This document shows positions 29,771-40,339 of a stretch of 64,000 bases of DNA, in pieces; positions within the stretch are counted from its first letter, which is position 1; each line of letters starts with the position of its first letter. The DNA is taken from positions 1 through 64,000 of the forward strand of contig NW_027196449.1 in assembly GCF_038502225.1 (NCBI RefSeq), given 5' to 3'. A program made the position numbers and the translations under genes. The notes below the pieces were generated by a model that saw nothing but the letters and a program-made list of their open reading frames with translations, searched no databases and was not told the DNA's origin. The stretch is from Cherax quadricarinatus. Its lineage: Eukaryota; Arthropoda; Malacostraca; Decapoda; Parastacidae.

Positions 29771-30830
29771 TTTTGGGTGTGTACTCACCTATATATGGCT
29801 GCAGGGGTCATGTCATAGCTCCTGGGCCTCCTCTTCGCTGGTCGCTACTGAGTCCACTCTGCTTAAGAGCCTTATCATACCAGGCCCGGTGGCCTGGTGG
29901 CTAAAGCTCCCGCTTCACACACGGAGGGCCCGGGTTCGATTCCCGGCGGGTGGAAACATTCGACACGTTTCCTTACACCTGTTGTCCTGTTCACCTAGCA
30001 GCAAATAGGTACCTGGGTGTTAGTCGACTGGTGTGGGTCGCATCCTGGGGGACAAGATTAAGGACCCCAATGGAAATAAGTTAGACAGTCCTCGATGACG
30101 CACTGACTTTCTTGGGTTATCCTGGGTGGCTAACCCTCCGGGGTTAAAAATCCGAACGAAATCTTATCTTATCTTCTTATCTTATCTTATCTTCTGAAAG
30201 CTATGTATAGTTCCTGCTTCTACTTCACTCTCCAGATTGTTCCACTTCCCGACAACTCTACTGCAGAAGAAATGCTAACATCCCTACGACTCAACTAAGT
30301 TTTCAATTTCCAGTTGTTTTGCTGTATCCCATCTCTGACACAGTCCCTGTCCATCTTGCTAATTCCTCTCAGTACTTTGTCGTTATCATGTCCTCCCTAT
30401 CTCTCCTGTCCTCCAGTGTCGTCAGGTTAGTTCCCTGAACCTCTCCTCGTAGGATATACCCCTTAGCTCTGGGACTAGCCTTGTTGCAAACCTTTGCACT
30501 TTCTCTAATTTTTTGACGTGCTTGACCAGGTGTGGGTTCCATAATGGTGCTGCATACTCTAGTATGGGCCTGACGTACACACTGTACAGTGTCGTGAATG
30601 ACAAATGTAAATGCTACTCTTAGGTTCGCCGGGCGCCCATATGCTGCAGTAGATATTTGGATGCTGTGCGCCTCAGGGAATGTGCTCGGTATGGTGCTCA
30701 CCCCAAAATCCTTTACCTTGAGTTAGGATCGCAGACCTTTGACCCCGGAGTCTGTACTCCGTTTGCGGTCTTCTTTGACCTTCCCACAAGCTTCATGAGT
30801 TTGCACTTGGTAGGGTTTAAGTGTCAGCGG
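29771..30830 (-). mobile_element. CR1-like LINE fragment, split by a SINE
   Basis: 3' end at 29771-29883 and 30191-30400, then the RT C-terminus at 30369-30701. The short frame at 30422-30604 reads VYVRPILEYAAPLWNPH and KLEKVQRFATRLVPELR. This is the same family as 7380-8228 and 23465-23640. The SINE at 29884-30190 interrupts it. Confidence 0.75.
29884..30190 (+). mobile_element. tRNA-derived SINE, copy 1
   Basis: A tRNA-like head (GGCCCGGTGGCCTGGTGGCT, anticodon-arm-like CGCTTCACACACGG, B box GGTTCGATTCC near 29935) is followed by a tRNA-unrelated body and a (TCTTAT)n tail. The CTTCACAC loop matches tRNA-Val(CAC), so a Val tRNA ancestor is likely. Copies are at 37140-37436 (+) and 57390-57675 (-). 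Confidence 0.88.
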
Positions 30831-30837
30831 GAGTAGG

Positions 30838-32100
30838 GGAGTGTACAAAGGGTAAAATAAATTCACAGTTGCAACATTGTTAGTTTTTGTTAAAAATCAG
30901 TAAGATAACTTTCAATAAGCCTGCCCACTGGTAGACGGAAAACACTATTAAGCTGTAGATAATTCAGTCTCCCATACACAACGGCAGCGGGAAGATGATC
31001 AGAAACCCAAATGTCGTTTGACAAAATTTATTGTGGACCAACTCAGGCCACTGTTGTTGCCAGCGGATGAGAAGTAGGGAGGTCACTTAAAACTGGACTG
31101 AAAATGGAGTATCGACACAATGTGATGGCCGTATGATGCATATGATGACTCATCTGTGAAAACACTGTCTGAGTCTAGTAAATATTGGACGGATTCATCA
31201 GTAAAAACTGCTACATGCCCAACATCATCAGGGAATTTAGGACCATCAGTGTACACTGCAATAGCATGAGAAATATGGAAGTGATCAGGAGCATGAAGTT
31301 ACAGTGGGTGAGCGAGCTGTCACACACACAAGTGGGGAAGAACAAAAAATTGATCGTCTGTATTTCCCAAGAAGGCAGATTACAATAAGATGCCAAAAGA
31401 GTAAATAAGAGAAGAAAGGGGCACGGTAAATATGGGCTACAATTAAACAAATGACGCTCTATTAACATCCGTTGCCGTCCTATATGTGGAACAATCACCA
31501 AGGTCATAAGAAGACAAAATAATGGAGACAATTGGTACAGCGCGGATCTTGCAAGACGTTTGCCTCTGCAAACAAGAAGACCCAAGACAAACTTTACCCA
31601 TGGTGATGAATGGGATCCAGTTTAGAAAAAGTAATGGGGGGAGGCTGAAGAATGCATTTCATCACTGTAGTCAACTTTAGATATGATTAGTGCAGAATAA
31701 AGATGAAGAGGGTTAGTCCTTACTCTGCACTAATGGGCTAGGGTTTTCAGATGGTTCAAGCTGCTTTCAGGGAGGTTAATCTTGTTCAGGGCTATGGGGG
31801 GGAGGACAGGTATAGAGCAAAATGAGGGACAACAAGGAACCTAACGTATTTCAGTAACAGAAAATTTAAACACATAAGAGGTAGCCCAATGGGAAGCATA
31901 ATAAATAGCGCTCTGGAAAGAGGCTGGTACAAGGTGGCAGCACCAGCACAAGTTGTAACAAAATCACTGACATGGATGACCAAATCGGGAGGGAGGACAG
32001 AGGTAAGGTCATTGATAGCCAGCAGAAAAAGGGTGGTGCTACGGACATAACCCAGAGGGATGAGTTCAGCCTGTCGACAGGAATATAGTTGAATCAGTTT
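30838..32100 (-). pseudogene. I-like LINE ORF2 fragment, heavily decayed
   Basis: Minus-strand peptides align by eye to the I-like LINE at 10204-15934. Examples are SVLPPDLVIHVSDFVTTCAG near the RT YVDD region (31866-31983), LPSWEIQTINFLFFP near 31290-31330, and the WQQQW-type segment near 31050. The YVDD equivalent is lost (HVSDF). There are numerous stops and small indels. Confidence 0.65.
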
Positions 32101-32174
32101 TCACAAAAAGTATTTTTGAATAAATGAATATACCTTTTGTCTTACACAAATTAGATTCACTTATAATTAATAAT

Positions 32175-32228
32175 CTACTGTACAACTATGATATAATTAA
32201 TATCCTACTGTACAACTATGATATAATT
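32175..32228. repeat. 30-bp tandem duplication
   Basis: CTACTGTACAACTATGATAT is present twice with a 30-bp period. No function is apparent. Confidence 0.8.
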
Positions 32229-32699
32229 CTTAGTGTTAAGTAGGTCACCACTACTTGGAAAAGACCCGGGCCGGGAGAATACCGGCAAATAAAAAAAAAT
32301 TCAGGAACACTGCAGCAGGCCTACTGACCCATGCGAAGCAGGTCCATGTCACCCTCCGGCTTAGCCAATAACGCACCTAGTCAGGTCACTTCCACTTAAG
32401 GGAGGAGCACGGCATCAGACCTAGTAGCACAAGCTAGTCAGGTCCAACTCACACTCGCCCACACCCACTCGTGCATTTATCTTATCTATTTTTAAAACTA
32501 CACAACGTTTTAGCCTCTATAACTGAACTGGAGAGTTTGTTCCACTCACCCACAACTCTATTACCAAACCAGTGCTTTTCTATATCGTTCCTGAATCTGA
32601 ATTTTTCTAACTTAAAACCATTGCTGCGAGCCCTGTCTTGGCTGGAAATTTTCAGCACGCTATTTACATCCTCTTTATTCCTGTTTTCCATTTATACAC

Positions 32700-33037
32700 T
32701 GTTGTGATAGAAACACAGGCCTTATCTCTAGGCTTTATTGAACATAGAATCTTCATAGTACTTCTGCAACAACAAAATATAATGACTAGTACATCTAATA
32801 ATGGCTTCTACAGGGATGGTGATGTCTTGCATATGTCAAGAGAAAAGTTATAACTACAGGCCACATATTTAAACTCACCATGTAATCTGCATCGCTGATA
32901 AATGTATAAAGTATGAGAGAATCACACACCATGTGTTGGTGCCCATGACCACACCAAACTGTTGTTGTTGTTAAGGGCCCCTAGAGGTGGTGCAGTATTA
33001 TCCTGCTGCTGCTCCTCACAGGACCAGTATCACTACA
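32700..33037 (-). repeat. Gypsy 3' LTR
   Basis: 338 bp. In element orientation this is the downstream LTR, preceded by the polypurine tract. It contains AATAAA (plus-strand TTTATT at 32734-32739) inside the 18-nt self-primer sequence. Confidence 0.95.
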
Positions 33038-33038
33038 A

Positions 33039-33050
33039 TCTCCCCCTTCT
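33039..33050 (-). promoter_or_regulatory. Gypsy polypurine tract
   Basis: AGAAGGGGGAGA on the minus strand, 1 bp from the 3' LTR. It is the expected primer site for plus-strand DNA synthesis. Confidence 0.88.
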
Positions 33051-33056
33051 AAAATA

Positions 33057-36000
33057 TCAGAGACAGTAATCTCCCAAACTGTTAGGTGGGCGACGTACAC
33101 GTCCCGACCTTCGTAGCCCTTGAGCCTCTTCACCAGGTTCAATATTTTCCAGCGGGGTTTGATTAACTGCTGGAGCAGAATCCTCTATTTCCATAGGGGT
33201 AGTCTCAAGGGGCTTTCCAGGAGAAAACGAAGCATCTTTCACATCTATTGGTGTATCTTGAGATTCCACACTAATAGGGATTTCAACTGGGGCTAAATGT
33301 CTTGTAGATACTGTAGTCTCTTCACCATTTTGGTAGCGAATGTGGGCGTAATGTGGATTAGCTTGCAGGAGCTCTACCTCTTCCACTAAAGGATCCGTCT
33401 TGTTCATCCTACGGTGACTCTTCAGGAGAACGGGTCCAGGATGACATAACCAAGTGGGCACGGAGGCTCCCGTAGAGGAACGACGTGAATAGTTGAGGAG
33501 TCTTTCATGAGGGGTTGCATTAGTAGCTGTGCACAGCAGTGATCTAATAGAGTGAAGAGCATCCGGTAGGACAGTTTGCCAGTGTTGAACAGGTAGATTG
33601 CGCGACTTTAATGTCATTGTAACTGCCTTCCATATAGTACCATTGAACCGCTCCACTTGACCATTGCCTTGAGGGTTGTAGCTTGTTGTTCTGCTGCAGG
33701 CAATACCTTTGCTAGCCAAAAACTCCTGAAGTTCGTTACTCATGAACGAGGATCCCCTGTCTGAATGGATATAAGCTGGCATACCAAAAATAGAGAACAA
33801 CTGTGAAAGACAACTAATAACAGTTGAAGCAGCCATATTTGCACAGGGGTATACAAAGGGAAACCTTGAATATTCATCTACTATGTTAAGGAAATACCTA
33901 TTCTGATTTGTGCTTGGTAGAGGTCCTTTGAAATCTATATTCAATCTTTCGAAAGGCTGGGTGGATTTTATGAGATGAGTCTTCTCTGGCTGATGAAAGT
34001 TTGGCTTGCACTCTGCACATACTCTGCATGCTCTGATCACTTGTCGCACATCTTCCACTGAGTAGGGCATGTTCTTTGATTTGACAAAATGGTACAGGCG
34101 TGTAACTCCTGGGTGACACAAAGCCTTGTGGAGAGATGAGAGTGATTGCAAATCATGACATGCTGCTCCACAGTGGGACCTAGAGAATGCATCAGGTGAG
34201 ATGTTCTCTTGACCCGGTCGGTACAGAATATCAAAGTCATAACACGACAGTTCCATCCTCCAGCGTAATATCTTGTCATTCTTTATCCTACTTTTGTGCC
34301 TCTTGTCGAACATATACATCACGGACCGTTGGTCAGTCCTTATGGTGAAATGTCTACCAGTTAAATAATGCCTCCAGTGGCGAACTGCTTCTATGATGGC
34401 CTGGGCTTCCTTTTCTACAGCAGCATAACATTTCTCTGATCCTTGAAAAGTTCTCGAAAAGAAGGCTACTGGTCGTCCTGCCTGAGATAAGACTGCAGCA
34501 ATGGCAATGTCAGATGCATCCGTTTCCACTTCGAATGGTAGGGACTCATCAATGGCTTGAACTACTGAGTTTTCAATGTCCTGTTTGAGAGTATGGAAAG
34601 CGGCTTCTGCTTCCTTTGTCACAGGAAATGTGGTAGCACTCAATGGGCGGACTTTACTTGAATAGTTGTAGATCCATTGTGAGTAATAAGCAAAGAGACC
34701 AAGAGTTCTTCGGAGTGACTTTTTGTCTTGAGGCATTGGAAGTTCCCGTAGAGGTCGTAGTCGTTCAGGGTCTGGGAATATTGAACCTCCTTCCACTACA
34801 TAACCAAGGATGCTAAGCCTTTTAGTTGAAAAAGTGCACTTTTCCTCATTGTAACTGATATTTTTCTTCTTGGCGGCTTCCAAAAACTTATCAAGGTTTG
34901 CATCATGTTCCTCCTGGGTCTTGCCACAAATGGTAACATTATCTAAATACGCGTAAGTTCCCATGAGTTGCTCTTCCTGAATGAGTGAATCCATAATTCG
35001 TTGGAAGCAGGCTACCCCATTGGTGACTCCAAAAGGGACTCTGGTAAACTGATACAGGCCATCACTAGCCTGAAACGTTGTGTATGGTTTATCTTCATTC
35101 CTTATAGGGACTTGATGATAGGCACTCTGCAGATCAATTGTGCTAAACACGTAGTACTGAGCAATTTTGTTCACTGTATCGTCAATTCGAGGTAGAGGGT
35201 ACCCATCAAGAAGTGTAAATTTGTTGATTGTCTCAGAGTAATCGATAGCCAGTCTCCGTTTCCTATAACCATCTTTAACAACAACAACCTGTGCACGCCA
35301 AGGAGAATCACTCGGTTCTATAATACCCTCCTTCAGCAGCCTCTGAGTTTCTTTCTCAATGAACATCCGATCCTCATAAGAATAGCGGCGTGACTTAGCT
35401 GATATAGGATGGCAATCCGCGGTAAGATTTGCAAACAGCTTTGGTGGGTCTACCCTTAAAGTGCTAAGTCCACAGACAACAAGAGGAGGCAGTTCACCTC
35501 CATATGTTAAGGTGACACTACCATGCAGCTTCTGAAAGTCCTGACCAAGGATAACATCAGAGCACAGTTGTGGCAGAATAGCTAAATGTACATCTTGATA
35601 ATCCTTTCCATTAACTCTGAGATTTACCTTACAAAACCCTAAGGTCTGAATAGAGAGAGATGTTGATGCCATGGAAACGGTACCTGATGAGTGATGTAGA
35701 GTCAAGGAGAGCCGTTTAACTAAGTCAAGGTTGATGAAACTCTCTGAGCTGCCACTATCAATAAGACCATCTACTTCTGTTCCTTTGATGAATACTTTCA
35801 CAACTGCCTTTGACAGTGAATTTGGAGTAGCCGCAGAAGTCACTGTTGCTAGAGTCGCATGATCACTGGAATGTGTGGAGGCACTAGCTCTTGTTGATGC
35901 ATTAGCACGACATACTTTCGCAAAGTGACCTTTCTTGTGGCATTTATGGCACATTGCTTCACGAGCAGGACACTTTGGACGTGGATGTCTTGAAAAACCA

Positions 36001-36644
36001 CAAAAGAAACACACCGTACCTGCTGCTGCTGTCACTGAGGCAGGTTCCACAGTAACTTCATTGCAAGAGTCTTGGTCAGGAATTGCAGCACTTACCACTC
36101 GAGAAGGCTGAGTGGTACTGTATACTTCAGAATTCTTCTGGGCTGAATCTAGAGCTCTTGCCTGGTCAAAGGCAGCGGCTAAGTCGAGAGTTTTATTCTC
36201 CAATAAACGCTGCCTTATTATTGGTGATTGCAGGCCACTGATAAAAGCATCCCTGATGGACTCTTCACAATACTGAGCAGCTGTCACTGCTTGGAAGTGA
36301 CAGTCCTTACCTAAGATTTTCAGTGCTTGAAAGTATTCCTCTAAGGACTCATCAATCTGCTGGCGGCGAGTTGCAAGGCGATAGCGTGCAAAGATTTCAT
36401 TTGTAGGTTTAATATACTGAGACTTGAGGGTTTTGATAGCATCTTCGTAGGTATTACACTCGGAAATAGCCTCATATATCTTAGGTGACACAAAATTGAT
36501 GAGCAGACTTAGTTTATCTAGATCTTCTTTAGGAAGGGCTCCCAAGAAGTTTTCGAAAGTCTTAAACCAGTGCTTCCATTCCTGAGCAGCCGTTGATAAG
36601 CTGGGGTCACAGTCTAGCCTCTCAGGTTTCAGTAAACGCTCCAT
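33057..36644 (-). CDS. Gypsy Gag-Pol polyprotein, single intact ORF
   Basis: 1195 residues from ATG with no internal stop. Order: gag (1-210), two CX2CX4HX4C knuckles (212-225 and 232-245), aspartic protease DSG at 296-298, RT (about 420-620; Asp504 in [13 protein letters not shown] at 566-569), RNase H (Asp709, about Glu744, Asp771, Asp818), integrase HHCC region (844-879) and DD35E core (Asp904, Asp962, Glu998). A basic tail follows. The second Asp of the usual YLDD box is Asn; I cannot tell whether that is family-wide or a lesion. One fused gag-pol ORF is also the arrangement of self-primed Tf1. Mag-like affinity is suggested by the double zinc knuckle but not proven. Confidence 0.93.
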   Translation of the reverse strand: MERLLKPERLDCDPSLSTAAQEWKHWFKTFENFLGALPKEDLDKLSLLINFVSPKIYEAISECNTYEDAIKTLKSQYIKPTNEIFARYRLATRRQQIDESLEEYFQALKILGKDCHFQAVTAAQYCEESIRDAFISGLQSPIIRQRLLENKTLDLAAAFDQARALDSAQKNSEVYSTTQPSRVVSAAIPDQDSCNEVTVEPASVTAAAGTVCFFCGFSRHPRPKCPAREAMCHKCHKKGHFAKVCRANASTRASASTHSSDHATLATVTSAATPNSLSKAVVKVFIKGTEVDGLIDSGSSESFINLDLVKRLSLTLHHSSGTVSMASTSLSIQTLGFCKVNLRVNGKDYQDVHLAILPQLCSDVILGQDFQKLHGSVTLTYGGELPPLVVCGLSTLRVDPPKLFANLTADCHPISAKSRRYSYEDRMFIEKETQRLLKEGIIEPSDSPWRAQVVVVKDGYRKRRLAIDYSETINKFTLLDGYPLPRIDDTVNKIAQYYVFSTIDLQSAYHQVPIRNEDKPYTTFQASDGLYQFTRVPFGVTNGVACFQRIMDSLIQEEQLMGTYAYLDNVTICGKTQEEHDANLDKFLEAAKKKNISYNEEKCTFSTKRLSILGYVVEGGSIFPDPERLRPLRELPMPQDKKSLRRTLGLFAYYSQWIYNYSSKVRPLSATTFPVTKEAEAAFHTLKQDIENSVVQAIDESLPFEVETDASDIAIAAVLSQAGRPVAFFSRTFQGSEKCYAAVEKEAQAIIEAVRHWRHYLTGRHFTIRTDQRSVMYMFDKRHKSRIKNDKILRWRMELSCYDFDILYRPGQENISPDAFSRSHCGAACHDLQSLSSLHKALCHPGVTRLYHFVKSKNMPYSVEDVRQVIRACRVCAECKPNFHQPEKTHLIKSTQPFERLNIDFKGPLPSTNQNRYFLNIVDEYSRFPFVYPCANMAASTVISCLSQLFSIFGMPAYIHSDRGSSFMSNELQEFLASKGIACSRTTSYNPQGNGQVERFNGTIWKAVTMTLKSRNLPVQHWQTVLPDALHSIRSLLCTATNATPHERLLNYSRRSSTGASVPTWLCHPGPVLLKSHRRMNKTDPLVEEVELLQANPHYAHIRYQNGEETTVSTRHLAPVEIPISVESQDTPIDVKDASFSPGKPLETTPMEIEDSAPAVNQTPLENIEPGEEAQGLRRSGRVRRPPNSLGDYCL

Positions 36645-36687
36645 GTTGTGATGTAGTCTAGCGCAGGATCACCACCAGGTAGCCCAG

Positions 36688-36705
36688 GATTCTATGTTCA
36701 ATAAA
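36688..36705 (-). promoter_or_regulatory. Gypsy primer-binding site, complementary to its own transcript start
   Basis: This 18-nt stretch lies 1 nt inside the 5' LTR. Plus strand GATTCTATGTTCAATAAA is the exact reverse complement of 36741-36758 within the LTR. I see no match to a tRNA 3' end (no TGG start). This is the arrangement expected for self-priming. Confidence 0.75.
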
Positions 36706-36706
36706 T

Positions 36707-37044
36707 TGTTGTGATAGAAACACAGGCCTTATCTCTAGGCTTTATTGAACATAGAATCTTCATAGTACTTCTGCAACAACAAAATATAATGACTAGTACA
36801 TCTAATAATGGCTTCTACAGGGATGGTGATGTCTTGCATATGTCAAGAGAAAAGTTATAACTACAGGCCACATATTTAAACTCACCATGTAATCTGCATC
36901 GCTGATAAATGTATAAAGTATGAGAGAATCACACACCATGTGTTGGTGCCCATGACCACACCAAACTGTTGTTGTTGTTAAGGGCCCCTAGAGGTGGTGC
37001 AGTATTATCCTGCTGCTGCTCCTCACAGGACCAGTATCACTACA
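36707..37044 (-). repeat. Gypsy 5' LTR
   Basis: 338 bp, identical to 32700-33037. On the minus strand it holds TATATTTT (36788-36781) with the predicted transcript start 30 bp downstream at 36758. That leaves a short R-U5 of about 52 bp. Confidence 0.95.
36781..36788 (-). promoter_or_regulatory. Gypsy LTR TATA box
   Basis: TATATTTT on the minus strand. Its first base is 30 bp from position 36758, where the self-primer sequence begins. This is the normal distance from TATA to an RNA polymerase II start. Confidence 0.65.
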
Positions 37045-37139
37045 TACACCTCGATCATATCCCCCCTAATTCTACGCCTTTCTAGAGAGTGCAGATTCAG
37101 AGCCATCGGTCTATCCTCATAGGGAAGATTTCTGATACA

Positions 37140-37436
37140 TGGCCCGGTGGTCTGGTGGCTAAAGCTCCCGCTTCACACACGGAGGGCCCGGGTTCGATTC
37201 CCGGCGGGTGGAAACATTTCGACACGTTTCCTTACACCTGTTGTCCTGTTCACCTAGCAGCAAATAGGTACCTGGGTGTTAGTCGACTGGTGTGGGTCGC
37301 ATCCTGGGGGACAAGATTAAGGACCCCAATGGAAATAAGTTAGACAGTCCTCGATGACGCACTGACTTTCTTGGGTTATCCTGGGTGGCTAACCCTCCGG
37401 GGTTAAAAATCCGAACGAAATCTTATTCTCTTATTC
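37140..37436 (+). mobile_element. tRNA-derived SINE, copy 2
   Basis: Near-identical to 29884-30190, with B box GGTTCGATTCC near 37190 and a (TCTTAT)n-like tail. It is inserted in CR1 copy 2, where the expected CR1 sequence resumes at about 37437 with a small target deletion. Confidence 0.88.
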
Positions 37437-37863
37437 TCTTATCCTCCTCTGTACGTTTGCCAGTGCATATACTATATCCATTCTGTAATACAATGACCAG
37501 AACTGAGCAGCATAGTCTAAATGAGGCCTAACCAAGGATATATAAAGTTGAACAACCTGAGGACTTCTATTATTTATACTTCTAGATATGAAGCCAAGAA
37601 TTCTGTTAGCTTTATTGCAAACACTAATGCACTGTTGTCTTGGTTTTAGATTACTGCTAACCAGAACTCCTAAATCCTTTTTGCAATCAGTAGTATTAAG
37701 ATCTACATTATTTAGTTTATATGTCGCATGGTTATTTTCCTGTCCAACATTTATAACTTTGCATTTGTCTATATTAAACAGCACCTGCCACTTCTCCAAC
37801 CACTGCATCAGTCTATTCAAATCATCCTGGAGTGCTCTAGTGCCCTCATTAGAATGAATTGGA

Positions 37864-38166
37864 TGGTTATATATTTTATATAACCGGAATCGAGTCCTGG
37901 AAATGGGAAGTACAATGCCTGCACTCTAAAGGAGGGGTTTGGGATACTGGCAGTTTGGAGAGATATGTTGTGTGTTTTTATACGTATATACTTCTAAACT
38001 GTTGTATTCTGGGCACCTCTGCAAAAACAGTGATTGTGTGAGTGAGGTGAAAGTGTTGAATGATGATGAAAGTTTTTTTCTTTTTGGGGATTTTCTTTCT
38101 CTTTGGGTCACCCTGCCTTGGTGGGAGACGGCCGACTTGTTGAAAAAACAAAAACAAAAACAAAAA
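37864..38166 (+). mobile_element. RTE 3' fragment, 5' truncated
   Basis: Matches the 3' UTRs at 45540-45863 and 56970-57304, ending GGCCGACTTGTTG and an A-rich (CAAAAA)n tail. It is inserted in CR1 copy 2 just before the FADD-coding segment. Confidence 0.82.
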
Positions 38167-38746
38167 ATTTGGTGTCATCAGCAAATTTGCTTATGTTGCA
38201 ATGCCGCGGGGGCGTTGACCCCGGAACTCTCTCCAGGTAAACTCCAGGTCCAGGTATGTCATTTACGTAAATTGTGAACAATAACGGGCCCAACACTGAC
38301 CCCTGAGGAACACCGCTTGTGACGTGCCCCCATTCCGATTTCTCCCCATTTATGCAAACTCTCTGCTGCCTATTTGTCAGCCATGCCTCTACCCAGGAAA
38401 AAATTTCTCCTATTCCATGTGCCTTAAGTTTCCTCAATAGCCTCTGATGTGGAACTCTATCGAAAGCCTTACTGAAGTCCATAAACACAATATCATATTC
38501 ATTACCATGATCTACCTTCTCAAACACCTTAGTGAAAAAAGTTAGTATATTCGTAAGACAGGAACGCCCCTTTGTAAAACTGTGTTGAGATTCATTAATC
38601 AATCTGTGCCTATCAAGATGGCTACGAATTGCTTCGGTAATTATTGATTCCATAAATTTTTCCGCTATGGAGGTAAGGCTTATTGGTCTATAGTTCGAAG
38701 CCAAAGACCTGTCACCTACCTTGTAAATAGGTATTACATTTGCCAT
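38108..38746 (-). pseudogene. CR1 RT frame running through two inserted tails
   Basis: The 212-codon open frame begins as normal CR1 RT (MANVIPIYK to TIYVNDI). It passes through the 53-bp CR1-type tail as about 20 foreign codons, resumes at SKFADDTK, and then reads into the RTE poly(A) as a Phe/Val run. The frame preservation is likely chance; no functional RT results. Confidence 0.7.
38204..38256 (+). mobile_element. 53-bp CR1-type 3' tail insertion
   Basis: GCCGCGGGGGCGTTGACCCC to CCAGGTA matches the reverse complement of the 3' end at 28509-28560. It replaces about 18 bp of CR1 copy 2. An extreme 5' truncation. Confidence 0.75.
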
Positions 38747-38835
38747 TTTCCACTATCAGGCACTATGCCAGTTTGTAGTGATATGTTAAAAAGATTAGCC
38801 AAAGGTATGCTAAGTTCCTCTTTACAGGTCCTTAC

Positions 38836-39292
38836 TCTGTATTCCCAGGAATGCAGGCGAGAGAGAGAGATGCATGATAATACACACTTGGAAGGTCCTG
38901 AAGGGATTGGTACCAAACCTGCACACGAAAATCACTCCCTATGAAAGCAAGACTCTGCAGGAGATGCAACATTCCCCAGATGAAGAGCAGGGGCGCCACG
39001 AGTACACTGAGAGACAACACAAGAAGTGTCCTGGGTGCAAGACTGTTCAATTGCCTCCCAGCATACCTAAGGGGGATTACCAATAGACCCCTGGCTGTCT
39101 TCAAGAAGGCACTGGACAGGCACCTAACGTCGGTGCCTGACCAACCAGGCTGTGGCTTGTACGTCAGCTTGCGTGCGGCCATCAATAACAGTCTGGTTGA
39201 TCAGACCCTGATCCACCATGAGGTCTGGTCTCAGACTGAGCTGCGGGGATGTTGACCCCCGAAACCCTCCCCAGGTAAGCTCCAGGTACTGG
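38836..39292 (+). mobile_element. CR1-type LINE, 5'-truncated copy
   Basis: Plus-strand homologue of 28509-29313. The frame at 38941-39255 reads TRSVLGARLFNCLPAYLRGI, FKKALDRHL, DQPGCGLY. It ends CCCAGGTAAGCTCCAGGTAC, the family 3' end. Confidence 0.82.
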
Positions 39293-39555
39293 ACTTAGGG
39301 GGACATTACGACTACTTTACTCCTCTCATAATTGTGGTTGGTGCGGCAACCAAGTGATGACAGGATTTTCCACAGCATGGGACAAACACCGCCACTCAGG
39401 ATAACCTACACCATTTCTTCATAATCTGAAGACCATCTTGGGCATTATACTCCTGTCCCAACATCATACTGGAACCACAAAGGCCAATTTTGATTTAATT
39501 TTAATTAAAAGCCTTAGAAAATTATCTTATTATTCCTCAAGTTATTCATATATTT
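39293..39555. other. Unassigned spacer
   Basis: Non-coding; no family signature recognised. Confidence 0.35.
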
Positions 39556-39870
39556 TTCCAATTTTACTGATCAGGCGGAAGGCGTTCCCCTGACAACTAC
39601 CCAAGGTCTGGGGAATGGGAATGGAGGCTGCAATAAGAAGAGAGGAGGTAAAAATTTGTAATAAATCTGAAGAGGATGGAGGAGCAATGTCAAGAGTGTT
39701 ACAGCATAAAGCTCCCAAGCTGCCCATTTAAGCTGCCAGCGAGATCAATAAAATTGGGGACGGAGGGAAGGGGGAGTGTGTGTAAGAATGAGAAAATGGA
39801 AATTATCACAGTCATGAAAATCAAGTACCACAGAGGAATCAAAATCCAGTGCTAGAAGAGAGAGATATAT
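39556..39870 (-). pseudogene. I-like LINE ORF2 fragment
   Basis: The minus strand resembles the region of the I-like LINE between endonuclease and RT (12640-12900), with equivalents of SDHF and of ISIPQTLGSCQ. It is short and decayed. Confidence 0.6.
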
Positions 39871-40339
39871 AAAGGAAAAAGTACAAGTGTTAGGACTGAA
39901 GTGCTTAATCTATGTAGAAATTAAATTAAAAGAGCCTGAAATATGGAAGTCTGCTAAATAAAACAAGTGTACAATATGCAGTATATTTAAATGTTAGGAT
40001 AACAAGTCTCGACTGCATGTCAACATCTTTCTTTCAGATGCATACAGCAATGCCATCTCATACATTTACAATGTTATATACAATATATTTATGGTTAATA
40101 TTATCATCAAAATGTATTTCTTTTTCAAACTAGTGCATACTACCCATTATTTATTATAACTATTGTTAAAATATTTACAAAAAAGCAGTAAACCCATATG
40201 GGGTATTTATCATGTGTAAACTTTCTAATTTTTTTAAACTCTTTCATTACGTTTTATTTGATAATTAATCAATATTGTCCTTAAATCTTAATAACGTGAA
40301 AATAACAAGCAATCAGCTCTTCAATATACGCACTTTTAT
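39871..40339. other. AT-rich spacer
   Basis: No gene or repeat recognised. Confidence 0.4.

Larger units (their letters stand above)
32700..37044 (-). mobile_element. Ty3/gypsy LTR retrotransposon, complete, identical LTRs
   Basis: A 4.35-kb element with two 338-bp LTRs (TGT...ACA), a single gag-pol ORF, a PPT and a 5-bp target duplication TACAC at 32695-32699 and 37045-37049. The LTRs are identical by eye over all 338 bp, so insertion is very recent. It sits within CR1 copy 2. There is no env-like ORF. Confidence 0.95.
32309..38835 (-). mobile_element. CR1 copy 2, split into at least five pieces by later insertions
   Basis: Pieces at about 32309-32699, 37045-37139, 37437-37863, 38167-38203 and 38257-38835 are collinear with the intact CR1 at 18415-22560. 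They lack the 5' part. Interruptions, left to right, are a gypsy element, a tRNA-derived SINE, an RTE 3' fragment and a 53-bp CR1-type tail. RT motifs MDFSKAFDRVP, SGVPQGSVLGPLLF and KFADDTK survive in the right-hand pieces. Confidence 0.85.

Noticed and set aside
29884..29955. Possible tRNA-Val gene
   Set aside because: The acceptor stem does not pair properly and the sequence is the head of a SINE found in three copies.
39293..39555. Possible host exon
   Set aside because: No frame of useful length with splice sites could be found.
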